NCBI GenBank assembly: GCA_010093705.1
Contig: MU006094.1
Location: 967,550 to 1,031,549 of the forward strand
From: Patellaria atrata CBS 101060
Lineage: Eukaryota; Ascomycota; Dothideomycetes; Patellariales; Patellariaceae
DNA: 64,000 bases
Direction: 5' to 3'
In this document: positions 36,541 through 48,806 of the stretch, one piece after another
How the letters are laid out: every line of letters starts with the position of its first letter
Position numbering within the stretch: the first letter of the stretch is position 1
The notes under the pieces: model-generated
What the model saw: the letters and a program-made list of their open reading frames with translations, nothing else
What the model was told of the DNA's origin: nothing
Databases searched by the model: none
Made by a program: the position numbers and the translations under genes

Positions 36541-39057
36541 CTAATAAATCTCAATTAGACTGTCACTCCCCGTTCCTGCACTTGTTTCACAGATTCCTCC
36601 AGAACCCGCAGTCGGTTGGTTCCTGATGCCGGGAGTTGCAGGCACCGACGCAGTACCGCCAGATGACGGGCGGGACCGTGAGATAGTGATAAGCTTGGGT
36701 CTAGCAGAGAGCGTCATCGGCTGGAGAGGGGGTGTCAAGCCTGTTCGAGTGGTAGTATGGCCGTAAGGCCGTGGTTCTCGCTTTTCTGGATACGACGAAA
36801 GTGATTTCCGCTCTTGATATTCCTCTGTGAGATCGATTACATCATGTTTGTCGGACGTAAGCTCATAGGCATTGCGTCGAGCACTTCCCCCCACACTCCT
36901 TTGTGGGACGTCCGCATCCTCGGTGAGATCATAAAACTGCGCCTCTTCCTCGTTGGTAATATCTGCCATACTGCCCATTTTCTGCTTTGCTTTCTTCATC
37001 CACCTTCCTCAGAATGCCGACAATATGTTCTAGGAAGATTTTCCAAATGCTCGGAGGTATGGCATTCCCGATCTGTTCCCTTACCTTCGTTTTCGACATA
37101 TCCGATGGGTATTTATGAAAATCTAGAAAGCCATTAAAACGTGCCAGTTTCCGATTTGTCCATCCACGCCTCCCGCCGTGATGATTCACTAACTTCCCGC
37201 TGCAAAATACCACCACAAGTAATGGTTGGCATAATATGTTTCTTAGGATCCCATACTTGGAAGTTACCGCGAGGCGCCGCGGCTATATCGTGATGATTAG
37301 AATTGGGAGGGATCTGGTATGGAAAATATAACGCATCATGTATGGTATGTGGTGGGCGAAGGATCCGGTCGTAACCTTTGGTCAGATTGTGCGTTTCGGG
37401 AGGAAAGTTCGGCTGTGGCTCACCCGGGCTGTGGTAGTTAGTAACAACGACTTTGGGGAACTTTGTAGATGGACATGAAGACTCACGCTGTTGCGATTAT
37501 CACTAATCGTTTTCTGTCCTGCGGCAGCCCGTACGCACAGAGGTTAATAACCTAAAATGCTACAGTGTAACCGAGGGAGATGAAATCCCCAATCAAGATG
37601 TTGAAGTAATTTGCGTGTCTTATTATTAGTCCGTCCGTCTGCTCCAGAATTACAACGCGTGGCCTTAGTTTCTCAACGATAGGTTTAATGGTGTACAGAG
37701 CTCTCCTGTTATCATCATCGTTCTTCTCTCTTTCCGGATTTCTGGCGTACAGATCCGCTGCTCTTTTCCGATATTTCATCCCTTTTAACCAATTGGCATG
37801 CGAAAAGTATTTGCAAGGAGGTGATAGGTGTAAAATATCACAGCTTCCTGAGAATGGATAATATATGAACGCCTCAGCGTTCATAGTAAATAGCTTTGCT
37901 TTCTGGAAATTCAGTTTATAAGATCTGCATACTTCGTGGCTGTTATCCATAGCGAAGAGAACGCGTATATCGGCCATCTCTGCTCCGCGGGATGCTCTTC
38001 CTGAGCAGCAGAACATGTCTGCGAATGTGTACTTCTGAGGCACATTTTGTTTGATCGGAACCCGTCGCTGCGAAGTATTTGCGTGTTGTTCCGCACCTAC
38101 GGCCTCCGTGGAGTAACGTCTAATGCCGACTAATATTCTTCTGATTGACCTATGTTTCTGTTTGTGGAATGGAATGTATTGGCTTCATGCGGTCGAATTC
38201 TCCGAAATACGCGCATATGGTCCTTACTGTTCGCCTTCTTCTCGATGGCATTCTTGTACATGGACATGCAGACATAGCGACATACGAGCTTGTAATTGTC
38301 CATGATATGCTGTTTCACGTTTGGTTCCTTGTCATCCCATCGGCTTGGATATTCGAATCGCTCAGCCGAGAAATCTAAAGAAGTTATTGTTAGAGTCCGT
38401 TTCTTAACAAGCCTCTTCAACCTAATGTCAGTCATTCCGTCCCCAATCGTACTGCTCGAATTACTCCCATAAACTTGGAGAATTAGGATAACTTCGTTAA
38501 GTTTCCTTGGAGGCATTGCCCCAAAACCACGAGTTCACTTGAATAAGTGCCCTCGTAGAAATATTTCCCCATTCATATCATTCTGAAAAATGTATCTGAT
38601 TTTAAGAAAATTATCACGCCGGGAATTGATTGTGTATTCCACGGCCAAGCCAGGGTATAAGTTGATACCATTGTACTGGTATGAGTCTATTGGGGTATGT
38701 TGGAAATACATCGAAGGATTATGGAAAGCCAACTCGGCCGCGGGCGTTGGATCTGTTCGGTTCTGGTCATGGAATCGCGAGTTCCGCAGAGTTGCTTCGT
38801 ACATTTCTTTTGGGATCTCGTCAATTTCATCATCAGAATTCCTGATCGACAGATCTTGTTCTAATTCAGACGACAGATCCTGGACTTCATCATCGGAATC
38901 TAAATCTCATATGTGGGGCTCTGGTGCGCGTGAAGGGTCATTAAAAGGCCCATCGATTTTTGTGCGCTTCGGCTGGTTTTTCAAATTCAGATTATTGACT
39001 CATTTGATTTGGAAGATGTACTGTACTTACGAGTTTGGAAGACATCATCTTCTTCAT
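36541..39057 (-). pseudogene. RID/Masc1-like cytosine-5 DNA methyltransferase, broken
   Basis: A fungal DNA (cytosine-5)-methyltransferase of the Masc1/RID group. Exon 1 (39031-39057) and exon 2 from 38972 join in phase 0. A BAH-like part (YPGLAVEYTINSRRDNFLKI, RGHLFK) precedes the catalytic domain: motif I FADMFCCSGRASRGAEM, motif IV SPPCKYFSHAN with the catalytic Cys, motif VI VVILEQTDG, motif VIII-like LPQDRKRLVIIA, and motif X KVREQIGNAIPP. An intron (GTGAGT donor just after 37490, ending CACAG) interrupts it. In-frame stops lie at 38907-38909 (TGA), 38535-38537 (TGA) and 37552-37554 (TAG). Frame changes occur near 38145, near 37225 and near 36995. The last part holds VIDLTEE, a SUMO-interacting-like motif. 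No functional enzyme can be made from this copy. Neighbours are intact. Confidence 0.87.
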
Positions 39058-41177
39058 CGTCTAGGATGCGTATGGGCTTGTTCGAACTAATATTTTGAAA
39101 TCCGGAGAGACTAAATCTTGTTGACAGAAAGAAACAGACAAACGGTGCGATGCTGACACTTCGCAGAAACGATGACTGCTTGGATAGAAAACTCGCGACA
39201 ACGAGTCAGTAACTCAAGGTAGGTCTTATTCCATGTTGATTGTTCAGTCAAAGAAAGAAACGAAGTAGGACTAAGCCTTGAAGGCTGTTTGACAAACAGA
39301 GAAGGTTGACTTGTTGAAACGGTCTGGTCGTCAAATAGAACTCGGGCGGGGACTTCCACCTGACCTTGACGGAAGAGACAAATAATCATGGGTCAAGATG
39401 ATTCCACCTTGTCGAACGGCTTCCATTTGGTTGTGTTAGTCTGAACACTTTAGAATTGACGTGCAGAAATAATAAAAGAATTAATCGACAAGTAAATAGA
39501 ATAGACATCACGTGAGACGGTAGATCTCTACGTAGTTTGATCAAGATTGTGATACATCACAACATATATACAGAGGAACAGAGTACTTCAAAATTGGGGC
39601 TACCTAATATACCATCGCGATGAGAAGTGGCTTACACGTGATGGGAACTCATGCTCTTCTACACAGTGGTCTCTGCACCTCGAGGCAAGTATATGCTCGA
39701 AGAACGCATCATATATAGGCAATGGCCAAAGTACTCCAGGGAAAGATTGCGAATATCGGTATTCTTCCTGCGGACACAATACAATATGGTACAGAATATT
39801 ACTCTCAAAGGAGGTCCGTTCTGAAGAAGACCCCATCAGCAATGCTAAGAACAACTCAATTCATAGTCTGTTCAAATGATTGCTCAATTTATGTGTGGAA
39901 TCAGCTGAACCCATGCCGGTAGAGATGGATAGACGAGAAGGAATGCTAAGAGACGGTATGGTTGTATTATTCGGCAACTAGTACCGGTTAGACCTTGATT
40001 GTCATATGCCAACATATAATGACATATCAAACCGCTATTTACAATCGGATGAACATCATACTCTACGGTGATACATGTAATGGTAACGTCGAAGCATCGC
40101 AAACAACGAGATGTAATCGCAGGAAGAGTAGTGGGTAGAAGGAGGAGGGTGATGAACATGTATAATTCCTGCATTCAACGCTCCATAGAGAAAAACCAAG
40201 GGATGTGAATGGAACGGGTGGGATTGAGAAATTGTCTGCTTATCAAGAGGAGGTGTAGTTGAAGTGAAGGGAGATCGCGTTAAAGTGTGGCGGGATATGA
40301 GTGCACGGGCCAGTGCCGTTTATGAACCAATCGGTGTGGGCAGGGAAGCTGCGGCAAAATCTTTCAGAGCGAAAAAACATCTAAATTGATCATGGAGAAG
40401 GTTTTCCCAAAAATTACTTCTAACAATGGGTTTGCATTTCGACCGTACAATCGAGAAGATCCTCTACCCTCTTTTACATCATCAACACATCTATCCTCCC
40501 TGATCGAACCATCCTAGATCCTATGCGAACCTGACCTATCTCTAAGTTCCTGCTGCCCGAAGCTATCGATATCATTTGAGGGAGATCACATATTGTAAGT
40601 CTCAGTGCCCCTTACCACTATGGCAGTGAACCCTATTCTCTACCTATGATGAACATGTGATTTCAAATTAGATGTTAGACTTCCGAGCTCTATGTCTGCG
40701 GAAAACTTCACGTTCTGAACTTCCTCAATTCTTATCTCGTTCCCTGTCACGATTGGCATTCTCGACCTCTGTACGCTTACTGAACAACTACCGGCTGGTC
40801 TGTCACTCTTGGGGATTTTAGCGATCACTATTCTGTATGCTTAGAAGTCTTGAATATTCTCAGCTTTTATGTATAGCAAAATCGGCGAGGCTTTCATGGC
40901 TGGACGCACCGAAAAGATATCTATAGAGTGAGGTTACTTGTACGGCCGCGAGCTCCCGGACAGTATCTTCTTTCGCGCACATTAGATTTGGAGACAGCTT
41001 GAGGAGGTAGCGTACAGTGGGCAAAGAATGCCACCTTAGAGTGCGGGGTGACTTTATTGGATTCTATCTCCTGGCTTTTGCTTTTATCATGACCTCATAA
41101 AGCCTCTTGTTCGGATTTGAACTGACATCCAAAAGAGCTAGACAATATTTTCGATATTCCTATATTCCACTATCAAC
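39058..41177. other. Divergent intergenic region, methyltransferase remnant / ade4
   Basis: 2.1 kb with no recognised gene. Frames of up to 96 codons (for example minus strand 39884-40174) have no family signature. It must contain the ade4 promoter and the former methyltransferase promoter. Confidence 0.4.
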
Positions 41178-43227
41178 ATGTGTGGCATCATTGCCGTCAT
41201 ACATGCGGATCCCAAGTCTTCTGCTGCTGTTGAAATCCACGATGCCTTGTACCTGCTTCAACACAGAGGGTCAGCAGCCAATTGAACCTGGAATAATTGA
41301 ACGTATACTGAGCTTTTAATATAGACAAGATGCATGCGGAATTGTAACTAACGGTGCTGGCGGAAAGTTCTTCCAATGTAAGGGAAACGGTATGGCGTCC
41401 AAAGTCTTCCATGACGGTGCTAGGGTCGCAGATCTTCCCGGTTGGATGGGTTTGGGACATCTTAGATATCCCACAGCTGGAAGTAGTGCCAATTCCGAGG
41501 CTCAGCCGTTCTATGTAAACAGTCCTTATGGTAAGTGGTAACGTCTCAATTGGTGATTTGACACTGACATTGAATAGGTATCTGTATGACACACGTAAGC
41601 AATCTACATATATACTCGATTCACCTTGTTCATTGGTAGTTTACTTTTACTAGAATGGGAATTTGATTAATGCGCCTGCACTACGTCGATTTCTTGACCA
41701 AGATTCTCATCGCCATATCAACACCGAAAGCGATAGTGAGCTTATGCTCAACATTTTTGCAAATGAGCTGAACGAGACTGGAAAAGCGCGAGTGAATGCA
41801 AATGACTGCTTTGCTGCCCTTGAGAGGATGTATAAACGATGCGTTGGTGGTTGGGCATGCACCGCTATGTTGGCCGGTATGCTACCACTTCAGGAAAACA
41901 ACTGTGTAATGTTTTACTTACTCTGCATTAGGTTTTGGTTTGATTGGTTTTCGTGATTCATATGGTATCCGCCCCATGGTTCTCGGCTGGAAACCTTCTG
42001 CGAGTGGATCTGGGAAAGATTACATGATGGCATCGGAATCAGTAGCTCTGGTCCAGTGTGGCTATAAGGAGTTCGTTGACATCAAACCCGGCCAAGCTGT
42101 GATAATTGAGAAAGGCAAAGAACCAGTTTTCCATCAGGTAGCGGAGCAACGCGCCTATACTCCGGACATCTTCGAATATGTTTATTTCGCCAGGCCTGAT
42201 TCAATAATTGATGGAATCGATGTGGACGAAAGTCGTCTTAACATGGGCAAGCTCCTAGCGAAAAAGGTTGAAGAACAACTCGGACCTGAAACTGTCGCAC
42301 AAATTGATTGTGTTATGCCTATCCCTGAGACCTCTATTACATCTGCGCTTGAGGTCGCGCAAGCGTTGAACAAACCTTATTGTCAAGGCTTTGTTAAGAA
42401 TCGATACATCTTCCGAACGTTCATCATGCCCACGCAGAAACTACGACAAAAAGGAGTCCGGGCAAAGTTAAACGCCATGCCAAAGAAATTCAAGGGCAAA
42501 AACATTCTACTCGTGGATGACAGCATTGTAAGAGGTAACACAAGCCGTGAAATCGTGCTGATGGCGCGTGAAGCTGGTGCGAAGAAAGTCTTTTTCTCGA
42601 GTTGCGCCCCTCCAATTACGTATGATACGTTGACCCTTAATTTATCCGGTTATTGACTAATGCGCTTATAGAAATGCACACATCTACGGCATTGATCTCG
42701 CATCATCTACTGAATTGATCGCTCACGGTCACCGTGACTCCCAAAGCATCTCCAAGATTATTGGTGCCGATGCAGTCATCTACCAGTCTCTTCAAGATCT
42801 AATCTCGGCATGCGCGAATGTAGAGTCTGGAAGTTCTCATCCAACCTCCTTTGAAGTCGGTGTCTTCTGTGGCAAATATGTTACCCCAGTTGATGATGGT
42901 TACTTCGAGCACCTCGAACAAGTTCGGGGCGAAAGGAAAAAGGAGAAAGTCCGCGAAGAAGCTAAAGAGGCTATCATGCACGGTGAATTTGGGGAAAGAG
43001 AACTCCGTATGGCTACGAAAGGTGTTGAAGTGGATCAATCCGGGAACGTTGTACCAGCTGATGGCGAGAACGGCGAGAATGGCGCTGCTTGGGTGAAACT
43101 GACGAGTCCTACCAGAGAACATGTTTCCGACGCAACGACAAATGGCGAGTCTCATGAAAATACCCATGGTATGAGGAAAGCTTCAACACAGGATGTGGGA
43201 TTGCACAATCTCAATGATCAAATGTAA
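41178..43227 (+). CDS. ade4: Amidophosphoribosyltransferase (glutamine PRPP amidotransferase)
   Basis: First committed enzyme of de novo purine synthesis; transfers ammonia from glutamine to PRPP. Six exons (41178-41269, 41325-41530, 41578-41594, 41654-41876, 41932-42619, 42672-43227) join in phase to 593 aa. The N-terminal nucleophile is Cys2 (MCGIIAVIH), then [21 protein letters not shown] and THNGNL of the class II amidotransferase domain. DSYGIRP follows. The PRPP-binding loop [13 protein letters not shown] is at 372-384. The last 80 residues are a charged fungal extension. Exon 3 is only 17 nt and the first intron uses a GTCAGC donor. No other purine gene is nearby. Confidence 0.97.
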
Positions 43228-44051
43228 AAAGTAGGAGACCTATATTGAAATGAGCATGATGGCGTTGATTACTGGCAGCAGGATGATATCGGGTCCTAGA
43301 TGATATAGAGACACCTTAGTTCTATGAAAAGTGTTTCAAGTGATAATTTCCTTCTCTCTCGTGCACCTATATTAGATTTCTGTTCCTGATTTTGATCCCT
43401 CTTAAATTGAACCGATCTCTAGGTCCGTGCATGAAACCCCACGATCTAGTCATCTAGAGATCCAGATAGACGTCACCCCGCAGCTGATAGCTTGAACAAC
43501 CCCACGACGCACGACCCTCAATGTCTCTACTGCATAGTACAACAACTTCATACAAGTTTAGTTAGACCGATGATGGACGGCTTCCTAGATCAACTCCCCT
43601 CTTCCCACTTTCCAATCCCTTCCCTCCCCAGTCCTCCCATCCCTTCCCTAAGTATAACAGTTGGACTCTCGTACGCTCTTTCTTCAAACTATCTTCTATT
43701 CTATCTTATGGAAAAAAGGAAACGTACTTAGTGACTATTACACGTACAATCAACATTATCGTGAAGATATATTTATCGCGCACTTTCTCTTCAAGCTGTC
43801 TCCGACTCCACCGCACCAAGAAGGAGAGAAGTGAGCGTAGGAGGACTCGCAATCGTTCAAACTACACATAACATAAAAGTGGAGATATATCTCCCCAGTA
43901 CTCTTCTCACCAACCTCTCTCAAACCCCACCGTAACAGAAAGGAAAAGCCCTTCCAGGATCTCATAACCGTAAAATCGACGTGACCCTACCCCCTCCCTT
44001 TCGCCAACCTTCAAACCTTGCATTAGGATAATCCACACAATCAAATCGCCC
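43228..44051. other. Intergenic region, ade4 to sugar porter
   Basis: 3' flank of ade4 and promoter of the MFS gene. C-rich pyrimidine tracts occur on the plus strand near 43590-43650. No gene recognised. Confidence 0.4.
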
Positions 44052-45879
44052 ATGATGCCCTCCCCCGCAGCCCGCCTTCGCCACTTCTACAACTCCAAAA
44101 AACAACATGTCGTCCTATTCTCCTCGATCGCAATCGCCCTCTACGGCTACGACCAGGGCATGATGTCCCTGATCAACACAAACCACTCCTACCTCCGCAC
44201 CATGGGCATCGGCGCCGAGTCGCCCCTCGTCGGCATCATCGTCTCGGTCTACTACCTCGGCTGTGCCGCCGGCGCAGTCCTCTTCTCCTACTTTGCCGAC
44301 CGTCGCGGAAGGAAGCGCGCGATTTTCGCGTGTCTGGCCACTGCGAGCTTGGGGAACCTGATCATGTTCGTTGCGGGACTAGGTAGCCAGAGGGGAAGCG
44401 GGGCGCTGGCGACGATGCTACTGGGACGTGTGATTATGGGCCTAGGTGTCGGGGGTGTGGATAGCGTGATTCCGATATATAGTTCTGAACTTGCGGCAGA
44501 TGAGGCGCGCGGGAAGGCGCTGGCGCAGGAGTTCCAGATGAACATCTTCGGGCTCAACATGGCGTTTGGGATCAACCTGGGCGTGACGGTGGCGCTGGGG
44601 AAGGAGAGCCAGTGGGCGTGGAGGACCCCGATCGTGGTTATGCAGGCATATCCACTACTTTTGCTCGCGGCTATCGCGGTACTGCCCGAGAGCCCGCGGT
44701 GGCATATTTACCATGGACGCTTGGATGACGCGCGGAAGGCGTTGGAGAAGATTTATGGTGAGGATGCGAAGCAGGTCTTGGAAGAGATTGTGGAGAGTCA
44801 TGATAAGGAGGCGGATTTGCACGTGAGTTATTTGAATATGCTCACGCCGGGACATGCGCAATTTCATCCGACGGTTATCACGGTCATGGGACAAGTGAAT
44901 CAGGCTTTGACCGGGTATGGAGCGGTATCTGTTTATGGACCGCAGATATTCGAGGTAAGTTTTGAGTATTACCATTTTTTAGTCTCTGTACGCTTGCGGG
45001 GACGATTACTGGCGAGCTGTTACTTCCGCTGTATCCACTAAGCTCTCTAATTTGTACGGTCAAGACATACGTACGGCTGGATGTCATTTGAACGTATTTG
45101 ACTTTCCTGTACGAAAAGGTCGGAGACTACCTTGGAAGCGAGGGGAGCACAAAGCAAGCGAAGAGTCCTGTGAGAGAGGAAGAGTTATGATTTTGCTAAC
45201 TAAACCATAGCTACTTGGATTCGATGTCCGTACCGCAGAATACCTGACGATGGCAAACTACATATCCTACTTCATTCTCATGACCGGTGCATGGCTCTTA
45301 ATCGATGCTGTAGGACGTCGCAAGCTCCTGGTTGGTGGGAGTGTCGTACTAACCGCATGCTTCTTCCTACTCACGCTATTCAGCGCGCTCGCCATGCACA
45401 GCTACGACCTACACATCCCAACTATAGCCCCTGCCGTCCCAGGTATTGTGACGCTATTCGTAGCAACCGGCGCCTTCGGTATCGGATGGCTCGCAACGGT
45501 CTGGCTCATTCCCACCGAGATCTATCCCACAACGGCACGTGCTCAGGCAGCCGCGATCAGCGTCATCGTCTGGGGTCTTGCGAATTTTGCCATCACCCTA
45601 CTCTCTCCCATTATGTTCAATAATCTGTACTACTGGATATTCCTCATCTTCGGGGCGACAAACGCGTTTGCGGGATGGTGGACGTACATCTACGTTCCTG
45701 AGAGCGGTGGCCGGAGCTTCGAGGAGAACCAGGAGTTCTTCGTGACTGCTGCGCACGCGGGATCGTGGAATGTCAGGAAGGTGGATGGCGGTATCTTTAA
45801 GACGTTGCCGTATGGGGAAGCACATGAGCCGGCAGAACGCACACCGCTCCTCGAGAGAGTAGAGGATCAGATGCCTTGA
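44052..45879 (+). CDS. MFS sugar transporter (sugar porter family)
   Basis: Twelve-helix plasma-membrane sugar:proton symporter-type protein. Exons 44052-44954 and 45211-45879 join in phase 0 to 523 aa. Visible signatures: GYDQGMMS after the first helix, FADRRGRKRA between helices 2 and 3, GLGVGG, LPESPRWHIYHGR after helix 6, DAVGRRKL between helices 8 and 9, and VPESGGRSFEE at the end. These are the classic sugar porter blocks. The intron is 256 bp, four to five times the local norm, with a GCTAAC branch. A second ATG directly follows the first (44055). Exon 1 is clearly more GC-rich than neighbouring genes. The substrate cannot be assigned. Confidence 0.92.
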
Positions 45880-47012
45880 GCTGGAAAGCAGATGTGGAAT
45901 GCCTGGTCCTCGAATGATCTTATCTTTGTCCACCACAACAACATCCGTACTCAAGTCACGAGACGTATACGCATCGCACTAACCGAATCCTTGTTTAGGA
46001 TAGGGTCAAGTGGTAAGGTACTATACTATACAAGGACATTTGGACGGTAGGCTGTGCTCGACAGTCCTAGGGCAGAGATACAACCAGCCGAGATGGCTGC
46101 ATAACTACTATCCGGATGATGCGATCACGCAAACAATGGAGTCTTACCTATCAGGCTGTAAGCAGCTTGAACGCAATCTTTGGCTAGAGATATGGATAGG
46201 AACTGGTCTCGGTGTTGATAAGAGCCGTCCTTTGTGATTAAATCAGCAATACTGGAACAATGAGGAACAGGGCGTGAAAATGGCTTCTTTGAACCTTGAT
46301 CATGCAGATCAAATGTGTATAGATGTCGTTTGGTGCAAAAGAAATGATATTGGAGGTCTCTACCTTTTGTAATCAGAAGCGAAGAGCGAAGACGCGAAGC
46401 CGAAGAGTCGGCTACGGATGCTCAATGGAGCCGGTATCCGTACCGCACGGTGCAAATACCGAACCTTACTCAAGCTGTTATAGCGAAAATTATTCAGCAG
46501 ATGAGCTTTTTCGCGTGCTGGCCCTGGGGAGCTTCTTATTTTCAAAAATGCACATAGCAACAACAGCAAACTAGAAACTGTTATTTATTTAACCACTCTT
46601 CTGTTTCCTTGGATCCTTGATATTGCATTGCCTGGGACTTTTCACTTTGGACTCCCTGTTAGATTTACCTTTGAAGGTGCTTACGAAAGTTGGATCTCGG
46701 CACCCCGCTACTCATTCCCCGGACAAATTGAGTATCAAATAGCACACAAGTTTCCTGGTTTGTCCAACATTAACCTCGCAGAACTGTTGTACGCTCAAAC
46801 CAATACTTATTTGGAAGATCCCGTGCCCACAAGTTTGCGCTCTTCGCTCAAAAACTCTCTTTCTGAGTCTAAAAGTCCCTCGCGTGAGGATCGCAAGCAA
46901 TATACGTACCTAGACTATCAGATCCAAATCTTCGTACCTCCAACATTCCATTCGGAATACGTCATCAAACTATTAAAATCACGCCTACGTACTTCTATCC
47001 ATTTATACTGCA
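45880..47012. other. Intergenic region
   Basis: 1.1 kb without recognised features: 3' flank of the sugar porter and promoter of the flavoprotein. A 134-codon frame at 46628-47032 overlaps the next start codon and resembles no family. Confidence 0.4.
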
Positions 47013-48266
47013 ATGGCGAGCGGCGAACTTAATATCGTCGTGCTGGGTGGCTCCGCGGCCGGCCTTGGGGTATCCCACTACCTCCTCAAGCACTATATAC
47101 CGAAGCTGCCAAAGGACAATGGTAGATACAAGATCATCCTAGTCAATCCTTCGGAAAAGTTCTTCTTCCGTATTGCATCTCCGCGCGCTTCTCTAGGAGA
47201 GAAACATATTCCGTCAGAAAAGTATCTTTTCGACCTCAAGGAAGGATTCAAGGAATACCCACCAGATAGCATTGATTTCGTCAAGGGTAAAGCGATTTCT
47301 CTCGAGTACGAGAGCTGCACTGTCACCGTCCAGGCCACAGATAGGTCCAATACTACCAGCCAAATCCCTTATTACGCTTTAGTGATTGCCACTGGAAGTC
47401 GAGCTCAGGAGTCATGGTACCACCAGAGCGGTACCACCGAAGAAGTCAAGGCTTCCTTTGCAGATTATCAAAACCGTGTCAAGGACGCAAAGAGTGTCAT
47501 AATCAGCGGTGGAGGACCTGTTGGAGTGGAGACTGCAGGAGAGTTAGGAGAGCTGAAGAATGGTTCGCCTGGTTGGTTCTCTTCTACACCGGCCCACAAG
47601 ACGACCGATATCACTCTTTACTCTGGAGGGGAGAGGCTTCTCCCGACTCTGCGTCCAGCTATTGGCCAAACAGCGGAGTTATTTCTCAGACGTCTTGGTG
47701 TTGACGTCGTACATGGCTTGCGGTTCACCTCGACCTCCAAAGCTGCCAATGGCAAGACTGTTGTCACCTTCTCTGACGGGTCTACTAAAGAGGTTGACAT
47801 CTTTATCAATGCTACTGGTGTCACCCCAAATTCGGAATGGCTGCCATCGGAGCTCCGTGATGCGAAGGGCTTCGTCAAGACTAACAAGCAGACACACCGT
47901 GTTGACGATGCCGGACCTCGCGTCTACGCAGTCGGGGATGTCTCAGGCGTCGGTAACCGCACGGCCATGTGCATAAATGATGCCGTCCCCGCCGCCTCAA
48001 CTAACATTGGGCGGGACTTGGAGGCCGCGGCCAAGGGTCTGGCTAAACCAGAGGGCCCGGATAGGATCTTCAAGTTGAACGAGAAGGAGACGATGGTCGT
48101 TCCCGTTGGAAAGAGCAAAGGTGTTGGCGCCTACAACGGAACCCGTCTCCCTAGCTTCGCGGTATGGTTGATTAAGGGTCGCGACTATCTGACAAGCTTA
48201 GCGGGCGGTACACTGGATGGATCTAGCTTTAAGAAAGAGTCGAAGTGGACTCCTGATGTCGTGTGA
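47013..48266 (+). CDS. AIF/AMID-like FAD-dependent NAD(P)H oxidoreductase
   Basis: Pyridine nucleotide-disulphide oxidoreductase fold related to AIFM2/AMID (FSP1-like) and yeast Aif1. A single exon encodes 417 aa. FAD-binding turn VVLGGSAAGLGVSHYLLK is at about residues 8-25; a second Rossmann motif, IISGGGPVGVETAGE, at about 164-178 binds the nicotinamide nucleotide; VYAVGDVSGVG near 308 contacts the FAD ribityl chain. ALVIATGSR is the usual strand before the second domain. There is no obvious N-terminal targeting peptide, and the C-terminus has no clear anchor. Relatives transfer electrons from NAD(P)H to quinones or promote cell death; which applies here is not visible. Confidence 0.9.
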   Translation: MASGELNIVVLGGSAAGLGVSHYLLKHYIPKLPKDNGRYKIILVNPSEKFFFRIASPRASLGEKHIPSEKYLFDLKEGFKEYPPDSIDFVKGKAISLEYESCTVTVQATDRSNTTSQIPYYALVIATGSRAQESWYHQSGTTEEVKASFADYQNRVKDAKSVIISGGGPVGVETAGELGELKNGSPGWFSSTPAHKTTDITLYSGGERLLPTLRPAIGQTAELFLRRLGVDVVHGLRFTSTSKAANGKTVVTFSDGSTKEVDIFINATGVTPNSEWLPSELRDAKGFVKTNKQTHRVDDAGPRVYAVGDVSGVGNRTAMCINDAVPAASTNIGRDLEAAAKGLAKPEGPDRIFKLNEKETMVVPVGKSKGVGAYNGTRLPSFAVWLIKGRDYLTSLAGGTLDGSSFKKESKWTPDVV

Positions 48267-48806
48267 GTTATTGGTGGGGCCAAATGAAGTGCTACAGTAT
48301 GATTGGCATTAGATACTATTTCGCTTGCATTTCCCCCAGCGACCGGAGTAATACCTGATTCGGCTGCTTGTTCGTTGTTGTGTGGATATAATACCCTGGG
48401 TAGGGAGTCTTGATTAAGAGTTGTGTTTAGTAGTCCTTATAATGGAAATTGTTTTATGATGAAAGTGTTGGTCCTTCATTACCGTGACAGCCCCCCCGTA
48501 CTATCCTATTGTACAGAATTGTACAGGTGAGGCAAAAGACGACCTAGGGTCCGCTGTACAGGATAAGGTAACTATGTGGTACATGTGAAGAGAAAGCCCT
48601 TCGACGGGACGATTATCTCTAAAGTTATAGGATGGCTGGAATGGTTTAATCATACTGAGCGTGTAATAAGCGGGGACAATCCCTGACGTCATACTCTAAC
48701 CTCTCGTCCCCTACTCCATACACCTAACCCAACTAACACTCCACCTCACGCGTCCAACACCAACAACGCGCAATTTTCGAGACATCCTTAACCACCACAT
48801 CCCACA
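48267..48806. other. Intergenic region
   Basis: 540 bp between two plus-strand genes. Several TGTACA palindromes lie near 48510-48585. No gene recognised. Confidence 0.4.
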
